Assembly: GCA_943846735.1 (NCBI GenBank)
Contig: OX044364.1
Span: 682,001 to 746,000, forward strand
Origin: CAJQLB01 sp905479065
Lineage (GTDB): Bacteria > Bacteroidota > Bacteroidia > Flavobacteriales > Flavobacteriaceae
DNA length: 64,000 nucleotides
Direction: 5' to 3'
Part shown: positions 54,389 through 61,780 of the stretch, in pieces
Layout: the number at the start of each line of letters is the position of its first letter
Position numbering within the stretch: the stretch's first letter is position 1
Made by a program: the position numbers and the translations under genes
The notes under the pieces: generated by a model
What the model saw: only the letters and a program-made list of their open reading frames with translations
Database searches by the model: none
What the model was told of the DNA's origin: nothing

Positions 54389-55504
54389 TTATGACAAAAC
54401 GCTAGACATGGTATACATTTTAGCGATCGTTTCCTCCCATTCTTTTTTGGCTTGAGAGTTTCTTGTCACACCGCCACCGACATATAATTTAATCACCTCT
54501 TTATCCAATTGAGCACACCGAAGATTTACAAATAAATGAGACGCCCGTTTATTAAAATGAAACGCTCTATTTTCGATATTTAATTTCCCTGTTCGTGGTT
54601 TAACTTTGACTTCTCTATTCAATTCACCAAGAAACCCCGTGTAAAATTCCCTATTGTAATGCTCATTATCTAAAATAAACTGCATCGCTTCAATTTTTGG
54701 AAAACCACAAACAGCAGGGGTTGGATGTAATGTGTAAATCAATTTTTGCAAACCACTTTTAATACCATGAATACTCCCTCTCAATTCATTTTGAATATGT
54801 AATAAATTACCAGCGCGTATGGTTTGAGATGGAGAAACGGTTAACTTATTAGTAATGGGCTCAAGGTTTGACTTTAGGTAGTCTGTAACAATTTGCTGTT
54901 CGTTTACCTCTTTATCTGTCCATCGAACATCCATTGTCCCCATAAACTTCTGAGTTCCTGCTAAAGCCATTGTTGAGAATTCATTCCCTTCAACTTTCAA
55001 GAGCGTTTCAGGTGTTGCTCCAAGCCATAATCCAACTTTGGGATGATACCAACAATAAACAAACGCAGAATTATTAGCAAGTAATAATCGTTTAAAAATT
55101 AAAATGACGTCTTTGTTACTTTCTTTAATCTCCACAACTCTTGAGACAACTACTTTTTCTAAATTTTCACTGGTAATTGCTTTTATTCCTTTATTAACTA
55201 AATCTATATACGCCTTTTCGTTTTCAGTAGATATTTTTTTAAAAGAATCAAAATCATTCAATACAACATCATCTTGAGTCACCATGGTTCTTGACATACT
55301 TAATGGTATCAATAGGGTGTCTTTTCGAATATCAAATGGTGAAAAAACAAAACCACTCTCACTAAAATCATCAACTTTATATAGGGACTGATTTTTTTGT
55401 AATAGAGCTCTTATTTCAAAAGATTTTGGCTTTGAGTACGCTACAAATGGCAATTTATTGTCCAATTGATTTTGAAGATTATCAAAAAAAAACGTTGAGG
55501 TCAT
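54389..55504 (-). CDS. menF: Isochorismate synthase
   Basis: A 371-residue chorismate-binding enzyme, isomerising chorismate to isochorismate. The C-terminal catalytic domain shows LEKVVVSRVVEI, GATPETLLKVEG, LHPTPAVCGFPK and the metal/catalytic ending EFYTGFLGE ... LYVGGGVTRNSQAKKEWEE. Length is short, as usual for Bacteroidota. Its ATG overlaps the thioesterase stop by 4 bases (ATGA). A siderophore-type EntC is less likely given the men context. Confidence 0.92.
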   Translation of the reverse strand: MTSTFFFDNLQNQLDNKLPFVAYSKPKSFEIRALLQKNQSLYKVDDFSESGFVFSPFDIRKDTLLIPLSMSRTMVTQDDVVLNDFDSFKKISTENEKAYIDLVNKGIKAITSENLEKVVVSRVVEIKESNKDVILIFKRLLLANNSAFVYCWYHPKVGLWLGATPETLLKVEGNEFSTMALAGTQKFMGTMDVRWTDKEVNEQQIVTDYLKSNLEPITNKLTVSPSQTIRAGNLLHIQNELRGSIHGIKSGLQKLIYTLHPTPAVCGFPKIEAMQFILDNEHYNREFYTGFLGELNREVKVKPRTGKLNIENRAFHFNKRASHLFVNLRCAQLDKEVIKLYVGGGVTRNSQAKKEWEETIAKMYTMSSVLS

Positions 55505-55926
55505 ACAGATTTTGGAAGTGCTACAGTCGTTAACTTACATAAAGATACTAACTTTCCACTATCATCGGTAATTTTTATTTCTAACAATTGAGTGGTCCTC
55601 CCTTTATGCACAAAGCTTGCTTTAGCAAAAACAAAACCCTCCTTAACACTTCTTATATGATTTGCAGAAATCTCAACCCCTCGAACAAAAACATTGCTCA
55701 AATCTAAAAACATATGTGCTGCAAAACTCCCTGTAGTTTCAGCCAATGCAACAGTTGCACCACCGTGTAATATTCCATCTGGTTGAAAAACTTTTGAATT
55801 AACTGGCATTTTAGCAATTACAAAATCGTCTCCGAAGTCAATAAATTTGATGCTGAGAGTTTCCATTAATGTATTTTTACAAATGGAATTAGCATGAGCC
55901 AAAACATCTTGTTTCGATAATTTCAT
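55501..55926 (-). CDS. PaaI-family hotdog thioesterase, probable DHNA-CoA thioesterase (MenI-like)
   Basis: A 141-residue hotdog-fold thioesterase. GILHGGATVALAETTGSFAA carries the conserved HGG and the catalytic acidic residue of this group, and EISANHIRSVKEGFVFAKA follows as the second core strand. At the head of the men operon, overlapping menF, it is well placed to hydrolyse DHNA-CoA to DHNA, the step between MenB and MenA. A general acyl-CoA thioesterase role is the alternative. Confidence 0.83.
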   Translation of the reverse strand: MKLSKQDVLAHANSICKNTLMETLSIKFIDFGDDFVIAKMPVNSKVFQPDGILHGGATVALAETTGSFAAHMFLDLSNVFVRGVEISANHIRSVKEGFVFAKASFVHKGRTTQLLEIKITDDSGKLVSLCKLTTVALPKSV

Positions 55927-55980
55927 ATAATAAAATATATTTATTTCGTATGTTGTAAAAATACAAAACCGAAGTTAAAT

Positions 55981-56643
55981 ATGTTTTCAACTGAAAAAGA
56001 AATATCATATACAACCACAAACAGCTATTCAACTTTAAATCACTACTCCAATTTAACAAAAAACGTGTGGTTTGTTTGTCACGGAATGCACTATTTAAGT
56101 CGTTATTTTCTTAAATATTTTAAAGACTTAAATAAAGAAGAAAATTATATCATCGCACCTCAAGCACCCAGTAAATGTTATTTAAAATCAAATTTTAAAC
56201 ATGTTGGAGCTTCATGGCTAACAAAGGAAAACACTTTAAAAGACACCGATAATATCATGAGATATTTTGATGAAATAATGGCACATGAGAAGATCTCAAA
56301 TAACGTGAACCTTATCGTTCTAGGATACTCTCAGGGTGTTAGTGTTGCTCTGAGATATGTAGTTAAAAGACAATTAAAATGTGCTCATATCATCATAATG
56401 TCGGGACGAGTTCCAGCTGAATTGACTAGTGATAATTTTAAATTTTTAAATACAACAACAAAGATTATTTTTACATACGGCGACAAGGATGAATATTTTG
56501 ATAGCCTTCGAATAAAAAAAGAGTTAAATCTTGCAAAGAAATTGTTTGGTCAATCCCTACACATTGTGCCGTTTGAGGGTACACATGCAGTGAACAAAAA
56601 CATCATTAATACCCTAACAAAAACATCATTCAAGAGTGGCTAA
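55981..56643 (+). CDS. Alpha/beta hydrolase (carboxylesterase/phospholipase-like), candidate MenH substitute
   Basis: A 220-residue cytosolic alpha/beta hydrolase with nucleophile Ser in VLGYSQGVSVAL, acid Asp in TYGDKDEYF and His in FEGTHAVNK; FVCHGMHYLS is the oxyanion region. Overall it resembles the small esterase family rather than canonical MenH. It is divergent from the men operon with 54 nt between the starts, and no other SHCHC-synthase-like gene is present in the window, so it may supply MenH activity (inference). A housekeeping esterase is the alternative. Confidence 0.78.
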   Translation: MFSTEKEISYTTTNSYSTLNHYSNLTKNVWFVCHGMHYLSRYFLKYFKDLNKEENYIIAPQAPSKCYLKSNFKHVGASWLTKENTLKDTDNIMRYFDEIMAHEKISNNVNLIVLGYSQGVSVALRYVVKRQLKCAHIIIMSGRVPAELTSDNFKFLNTTTKIIFTYGDKDEYFDSLRIKKELNLAKKLFGQSLHIVPFEGTHAVNKNIINTLTKTSFKSG

Positions 56644-56718
56644 CCAAACTACTTGACGCTCGTTGTGCTATAAAAAATATCGGTATCCATCTGAAAAAAT
56701 ATTCCAATTTAAATCAGC

Positions 56719-57840
56719 CTATTTCCATTGTGTTTGTTCCATAATCTTCTGAAAAATTTCTGAATTTTCATAGATACCTGAAAATGATTCTGCTCCAGGG
56801 CCGAAAGCAAAAACTGGAATCAGTGTCGCTGAATGACCTCCTGTAGAGAAAACACCCATAATCTCAGAATAATCATTGTACGATTTTCCAGCGTCATTAA
56901 TTTTTTTGGTTGCTGCTAAAGTAAATCCTCCTGTCTCATGGTCTGCTGTAACAATGACCAGTGTATTCCCATCCTTTTCAGCAAAATCTAAAGCTGCTCC
57001 TATTGCATCGTCAAAATCAATTAATTCTGAAATCAGATAATCCGAATCATTATTGTGACCTCCCCAGTCAATTTGAGATCCTTCTACCATTAAAAAGAAA
57101 CTAGAGTTGTCTTTATTTAAGAAATTAATCCCTAATTGTGTTGCTTTTTGAAGGTAATCACCTCTCCCATTAGCAACGGGAGGCATATGATTTTTTCCAA
57201 ATAAGTAACCCAGTTTTGAAAATGATTTCACCTCTAAGAAGCTATTGAGTTTCGTTGTATCAATTTTAAACTTACGAGATGCGAGTGTATCTAAAAGATT
57301 GAGATTATCTTTTCGCTCGTTAAAAAACTGAGTCCCACCACCAGCAAAAAAGTCAATATTTGAATCCACTAAATCTGCAGCAATATCTTCATATAATGAT
57401 CGTGATAAAGCATGTGCGTAAAAACTTGCTGGGGTAGCATGTACAATAGATGACGTTGAAATAATACCACTTTGAATTTTATCATTTATGATAAGTTCTG
57501 TAATTGATTTAACATGCGTTGAATCATCTGCAACACCAACAGCACCATTGTATGTTTTAACACCACTCGCGAAAGCTGTTGCGCCTGCAGCTGAATCAGT
57601 AATATCTTGCCTAGAAGAAGACGTTTTAATTAGACCTACATGTTTAAACCTGCTATAGTTAGGAATTGTGTCTTTAAAATAAAACGCTGATGACACCTGC
57701 GACAAACCTGTACCGTCACCGATTAATAGAATAACGTTTTTTGGAGTATTAGTTAGAATATCTGATTTTTCTTTTGAAATATCACAGGCTAAAAAACAAA
57801 AGCAAAAACAGTATGAGGCAAGAATATTTAATTTCATCAA
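56719..57840 (-). CDS. Alkaline phosphatase, probable lipoprotein
   Basis: A 373-residue PhoA-type metalloenzyme. The nucleophile is Ser83 in DITDSAAGATAFASG; metal ligands appear in LLIGDGTGLSQ, VEGSQIDWGGHNND, TADHETGGF and STGGHSA. It is shorter than E. coli PhoA, as many Bacteroidota enzymes are. The N-terminus has a hydrophobic segment ending CFCFLAC, so Cys19 is a probable lipidation site, placing it in the periplasm or on the surface. It would release phosphate from organic esters; no Pho-box can be assigned by eye. Confidence 0.9.
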   Translation of the reverse strand: MMKLNILASYCFCFCFLACDISKEKSDILTNTPKNVILLIGDGTGLSQVSSAFYFKDTIPNYSRFKHVGLIKTSSSRQDITDSAAGATAFASGVKTYNGAVGVADDSTHVKSITELIINDKIQSGIISTSSIVHATPASFYAHALSRSLYEDIAADLVDSNIDFFAGGGTQFFNERKDNLNLLDTLASRKFKIDTTKLNSFLEVKSFSKLGYLFGKNHMPPVANGRGDYLQKATQLGINFLNKDNSSFFLMVEGSQIDWGGHNNDSDYLISELIDFDDAIGAALDFAEKDGNTLVIVTADHETGGFTLAATKKINDAGKSYNDYSEIMGVFSTGGHSATLIPVFAFGPGAESFSGIYENSEIFQKIMEQTQWK

Positions 57841-57936
57841 AGTTTAATTTTTTATAAAAAGAACAAAGATAGTTAAATTCAATATTTAAATTACATGTAG
57901 TTCATGGAGCAATTATAAAACAAACAAATGCTATAT

Positions 57937-58896
57937 TTAGTCACTGTCGTCGGTAACAAGTCTGTTAATGATAGTGCTGATTGGCAGAATGGATTTTGTG
58001 TACTCTATACTTGGACCCGCTACCCAGACCGTTTTATATGTTGCTTTTTTAGCAGCATTTTTTGTTGCCTTCATTCCAATTGAAAAACGAATCATTTTAA
58101 CCCATTTTTTCAATTTCTTATTTTTATTTAAAACACGCTCTATTCCACTTTGCTTCGTTCCTATTTTCTTCACGTAGGGCGTATTAATGACGGTACAAGG
58201 TGTTCCCGAAATGCGTTCAGTAACGACGATATCTTCAGCGCCATAGTCAACACAAGCTTGCTTGTATTCATTGGTGACATTCGCCTCCGTTGAAGCAATA
58301 AAAGGGCTGCCTACCGAGACACCCTCGGCACCATAACTTAACATTTGTTCAATATCTTTTTTACATCCTACGCCTCCTGCAGAAATAACCGGAATATTGC
58401 AGTGTGACACTAATTCTTTAATGAGTGATTCAGGTGTACTATTTCCTCTATGTCCACCAGCCTCATTATTTACCGCAATAATAGCATCAGCTCCTAAGGC
58501 CTCCACTTTTAACGCAAATTTTAAATCTACCACATCACAAAATACTTTTATACCTGCTTTATGAGCTTGCCTAATGGTCTCTTGTGGACTTCCGAGGGAA
58601 GTAATAATAAAATCGCAACCTTCTTCACATATAACTTTTAGTTGTGATTTGTATTTTACATTAGATTTATTCACTATTAAATTAAATCCAAATGAACCAC
58701 CATCAACCTTTTCAGATTTTAACTCTTTTAAAGACATGCGCAGTTCTTCTAATGTGCGATAATTCAAGGCTGGTATACAACCAGCAATACCGTGACGCAT
58801 AGCTTCAATCACCATTGCTGTATTAGATACCAAAAACATTGGTGCTTGTATGATGGGATACGTAATAGTTAACATTTGAGCCAGGCGCGTTTTCAT
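57937..58896 (-). CDS. NAD(P)H-dependent flavin oxidoreductase, nitronate monooxygenase-like
   Basis: A 319-residue TIM-barrel flavoprotein of the 2-nitropropane dioxygenase family. TYPIIQAPMFLVSN at the N-terminus, AIIAVNNEAGGHRGN with the catalytic-type histidine, VISAGGVGCKKDIEQML and GAEGVSVGSPFIAS (FMN phosphate site) are diagnostic. It may oxidise alkyl nitronates such as propionate 3-nitronate, or act as a general quinone/flavin reductase; sequence does not decide. Confidence 0.9.
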   Translation of the reverse strand: MKTRLAQMLTITYPIIQAPMFLVSNTAMVIEAMRHGIAGCIPALNYRTLEELRMSLKELKSEKVDGGSFGFNLIVNKSNVKYKSQLKVICEEGCDFIITSLGSPQETIRQAHKAGIKVFCDVVDLKFALKVEALGADAIIAVNNEAGGHRGNSTPESLIKELVSHCNIPVISAGGVGCKKDIEQMLSYGAEGVSVGSPFIASTEANVTNEYKQACVDYGAEDIVVTERISGTPCTVINTPYVKKIGTKQSGIERVLNKNKKLKKWVKMIRFSIGMKATKNAAKKATYKTVWVAGPSIEYTKSILPISTIINRLVTDDSD

Positions 58897-58960
58897 ATGA
58901 GATCAGTTATGTCACAAATATAGTAATTATTATGCATGCATAGTATTTTTTAATTATATA

Positions 58961-58985
58961 AAAAAAACGCAACCTTACGATTGCG
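58961..58985 (-). terminator. Proteorhodopsin terminator
   Basis: On the minus strand CGCAA and TTGCG pair across an 8-nt loop, followed by seven T (58967-58961). Confidence 0.75.
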
Positions 58986-59012
58986 CTTTCTAATATAGTT
59001 AATAACTTGTAA

Positions 59013-59735
59013 TTAGGCAGCTTGTTTTTTAACTGCTAATGAATATATAACTAAGCCAAATCCAATTTTATTAATTGCATCAGCTATATTGTATGCTACA
59101 TCTATACTACCTTCTGGAATAAAACTGTTATACCATCCTTCTGTACCCATCATGTAACCTAATGGATAAATAGCCCATCCTACAAGCACGAACCAACATA
59201 AGATTTTGTGCGCACTTAATACATCACCACCAGCTTGTTCAGCAAGTTTTTTGGCACTACCTAACCATATTTCATACACGATTACAAAATAAGCTGCTCC
59301 TGAAATGGCACCCCATAACGCTGCTTGCCCTTGATATACTGCTTCACCGAAATATCCTGTAACAAGCATTATCACAGATAGTCCTATCATTTTCCACATG
59401 AGGCTTTGCTTTGCTCCTGCTACTTTTAAAATAAGGTAAAATTCAACACACATAAGTGGTACCGTTAAAATCCAATCTACATATCTAAAGAAGGTTGGTG
59501 AATCTCCAGTGGCAGCCCAATAATCTCTCATGTAGAAATAGTGCACAGCTGCAATAAACGTAATCAATCCTGAAACTAAAACAGACGTTCTCCATTTTTT
59601 GTCAAATTGATTTAACGATAAAAAGAAAAACGCTGAAGCAGCCATCATGGCCATACATCCAACGAAAAAAGTAAATCCAACATAGTCGGTTGGATCCATT
59701 TTTGTAATTTCAATAAATAATGATAATGTTTTCAT
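59013..59735 (-). CDS. Proteorhodopsin, light-driven proton pump, green-tuned
   Basis: A 240-residue seven-helix microbial rhodopsin. In helix C, RYVDWILTVPLMCVEFYLIL gives the DTE triad of proton pumps: Asp87 (acceptor), Thr91 and Glu98 (donor). The tuning position (105 in the reference numbering) is Met95, which predicts green absorption as is usual in flavobacteria. His65 matches the His-Asp pair histidine. Retinal-binding Lys223 is in NIADAINKIGF, four residues after Asp219. It pumps protons out of the cell, supporting energy supply in light. The blh gene for retinal is divergent, 111 nt away. Confidence 0.97.
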   Translation of the reverse strand: MKTLSLFIEITKMDPTDYVGFTFFVGCMAMMAASAFFFLSLNQFDKKWRTSVLVSGLITFIAAVHYFYMRDYWAATGDSPTFFRYVDWILTVPLMCVEFYLILKVAGAKQSLMWKMIGLSVIMLVTGYFGEAVYQGQAALWGAISGAAYFVIVYEIWLGSAKKLAEQAGGDVLSAHKILCWFVLVGWAIYPLGYMMGTEGWYNSFIPEGSIDVAYNIADAINKIGFGLVIYSLAVKKQAA

Positions 59736-59766
59736 GTTATTTAATTTGTTAATTAGTTTGTTGAAT

Positions 59767-59774
59767 CAAACATA
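59767..59774 (-). promoter_or_regulatory. Candidate proteorhodopsin -7 element
   Basis: Read on the minus strand it is TATGTTTG, an exact TAnnTTTG match 31 nt before the ATG. A TTTTTG stretch ends 15 nt upstream, slightly closer than usual for -33. Confidence 0.5.
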
Positions 59775-59846
59775 CTAAAAGATGAACAACAAAAATAATA
59801 TTTTAACAAAATATTTAATATTTTATTAGTAATCTTACATTTTATT

Positions 59847-60743
59847 ATGAAAAAAATTTATAATTTCTCAATTATATTAAGTTTCGTTGGTCTATGGGTT
59901 ACCTCCATTTTTTCAGGAAACACTGAAATCATATTAGGCTTTTTTTTAATTTTTTCGTTTGGTATCTTACACGGGTCCAATGACTTACTTCTCATACATA
60001 CATTCGCAAACATTCCCTCTCGACTAATGTTTTTAAAAATATTAGGACTCTACATCGCAATCATACTATTAGCTGTTATGCTCTTTTATTTTATACCCTC
60101 CATGGCGCTCATACTCTTTGTTCTTTTTAGTGCATTTCATTTTGGAGAACAACATTGGGAATCAAAACAACTAAATATTTCATCCACACTGAGTCAGTTT
60201 TTTTATTTTTTTTATGGGTTATTAGTGTTACAAATTTTGTTTGTTTTAAATGTGGATGATGTCATTCTTACAATTGCATCGATCACTACATATTCTATTC
60301 CAGAGACGTTAATTAGCACCATTCTCAATCTAAACATAATCGTTTTATTGGTGCTTAGCGTCGTTATTTATCGTAAGTCAGAAAATTTCAGAAATTCTGT
60401 AGCGCTTGAAACATTTTATTTGCTCATATTTTGTATTATCTTTAAAGTCTCCACCCTTATATGGGGATTCACAATTTATTTCATCTTATGGCACAGCATA
60501 CCATCACTATATGATCAAATTAAATTTATTTATGGTGACTATACTAAACAGAACTGTTTAAATTATTTTCGCAACGCATTTCCTTATTGGTTGGTATCCA
60601 TTATTGGAATCATTGTAGTCTACAACATAGTAAAAGATGAACGCATCGTGAACGCCATATTGTTCTCTTTTATCGCTGCAATCACTTTTCCTCATGCGTT
60701 GGTTATGAGTAACATGTTTTCAAAATACAAAAAGCGCACATAG
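59847..60743 (+). CDS. blh: Brp/Blh family beta-carotene 15,15'-dioxygenase
   Basis: A 298-residue polytopic membrane enzyme that cleaves beta-carotene to two retinal molecules, the chromophore of proteorhodopsin. Metal-ligand histidines are His42 (GILHGSNDLLLIH), His98 (FHFGEQHW) and His216 (LWHSIPSLYDQ); His283 is in FPHAL. The fourth iron ligand known in a marine Blh (four residues after the third His) is Ser220 here. It is divergent from proteorhodopsin and terminates at the hairpin overlapping its stop codon. The carotenoid genes crt are not in this window. Confidence 0.92.
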   Translation: MKKIYNFSIILSFVGLWVTSIFSGNTEIILGFFLIFSFGILHGSNDLLLIHTFANIPSRLMFLKILGLYIAIILLAVMLFYFIPSMALILFVLFSAFHFGEQHWESKQLNISSTLSQFFYFFYGLLVLQILFVLNVDDVILTIASITTYSIPETLISTILNLNIIVLLVLSVVIYRKSENFRNSVALETFYLLIFCIIFKVSTLIWGFTIYFILWHSIPSLYDQIKFIYGDYTKQNCLNYFRNAFPYWLVSIIGIIVVYNIVKDERIVNAILFSFIAAITFPHALVMSNMFSKYKKRT

Positions 60744-60765
60744 AAAATTCTACACGCGCTTTTTT
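60729..60765 (+). terminator. blh terminator overlapping the stop codon
   Basis: AAAAAGCGC (60729-60737) pairs with GCGCTTTTTT (60756-60765), with an inner TAGAA/TTCTA stem separated by a 3-by-3 internal loop, then T-run. The TAG stop is part of the inner stem. On the minus strand the same structure can serve the convergent gene, whose stop is 20 nt away. Confidence 0.7.
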
Positions 60766-60784
60766 ACAATTATTTGTAATAAAT

Positions 60785-61564
60785 TTATTTTGATTTAAAC
60801 GGCAAGTACGGATTTTGAACCCAAGCTACAAAGCTAGAAATTAATCCATAAAAGAAGTGATAAAAAGCTAACACTACATAAAGTTTTGCCAGTATTACAA
60901 CAACACCAACATATTCCCAAGCAACCGCCATTAATCCATCCCAACTGTACGAAGCACCAGCTGCCATGGTTGGATCCCAATTTGTCCAATCATTAGCAAG
61001 TATATTCCCTATGAATTCAAGTCCAATTAAGCCATTGGTCACCTCGCTTACTGCAGCCATTGGTAATGCATAGGCATAATCGACATTCGCAAGCCAATCT
61101 GTCGCATAATCTGTGGAGACATTGAGAGTCGTTAACCAAGAAAGTGTCATAGCTAATGCACCAAACAAAGCTACCAACGCCGTAACGCGACCTAATAACT
61201 TTATGTTTGCAACAGCTAAATCTTTGAAGACGAAATTTACAATACCTGATTTTGATTCTGAAAGACCATCTCCAGTCGATCTAATCATCTGAGCTATTGG
61301 GAAAGCCGCATAGACCCAAACTACCATAGTTACAATACTGCTTACAATATCTACTCCTTCTCCCATACCACCAGACCATAAAGGAGAAAGCACAGCCATC
61401 AATGATCCAATTAGCACAACGAGTGCGGAGACAGTGTAAAATTTTCCTACCCAGGAAGCTATATTGCCCTCCGAGTCATTTGCCCATGAATTAAATGTAT
61501 TCATTGGTAGTTTAGAGTTGATCATTTGTGGAAGATCAAGCACTTGATTCAAAATTTTTTCCAT
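60785..61564 (-). CDS. Multi-spanning membrane protein of unknown function beside blh/proteorhodopsin
   Basis: A 259-residue protein I do not recognise. Predicted spans are at about 44-63 (SALVVLIGSLMAVLSPLW), 72-93 (DIVSSIVTMVVWVYAAFPIA), 125-147 (GRVTALVALFGALAMTLSWL), possibly 165-190 and 215-247 (VVVILAKLYVVLAFYHFFYG). Trp-rich loops (WANDSEGNIASWVG, NDWTNWD, YSWDG) are notable. No Cys and only one His (about 236). It converges with blh and is preceded by a very AT-rich ~160 bp region. Position suggests, but does not prove, a link to proteorhodopsin phototrophy. Confidence 0.75.
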   Translation of the reverse strand: MEKILNQVLDLPQMINSKLPMNTFNSWANDSEGNIASWVGKFYTVSALVVLIGSLMAVLSPLWSGGMGEGVDIVSSIVTMVVWVYAAFPIAQMIRSTGDGLSESKSGIVNFVFKDLAVANIKLLGRVTALVALFGALAMTLSWLTTLNVSTDYATDWLANVDYAYALPMAAVSEVTNGLIGLEFIGNILANDWTNWDPTMAAGASYSWDGLMAVAWEYVGVVVILAKLYVVLAFYHFFYGLISSFVAWVQNPYLPFKSK

Positions 61565-61726
61565 TTTAAATTGGTTTTAGTTAGTGCTTAAATCTACAAA
61601 TTAATAATTATATAAAAAACTTAAGTTTTTAACATTTTAATTAAAAAAAATTTATTGTTTAACCTATTTTAAATAAAAATAAACAATAAAAATATGATTT
61701 TAATAAAAAATATATAATTTATTAAT

Positions 61727-61761
61727 AAAAAAAGTGCAGCTAGTTAAAGCTGCACTTTTTT
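61727..61761. terminator. dnaK terminator
   Basis: GTGCAGC and GCTGCAC form a perfect 7-bp stem over an 8-nt loop, extended by A7 and T6 runs; functional in the minus direction after dnaK. The stretch 61565-61726 before the membrane-protein gene is extremely AT-rich and holds nothing else I can support. Confidence 0.85.
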
Positions 61762-61780
61762 AATATGAGTAAATAAGTTT

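Noticed and set aside
42183..55926. Idea that the men region was recently acquired
   Set aside because: Base composition and gene families look the same as the surroundings, and there are no integrase, tRNA or repeat borders.
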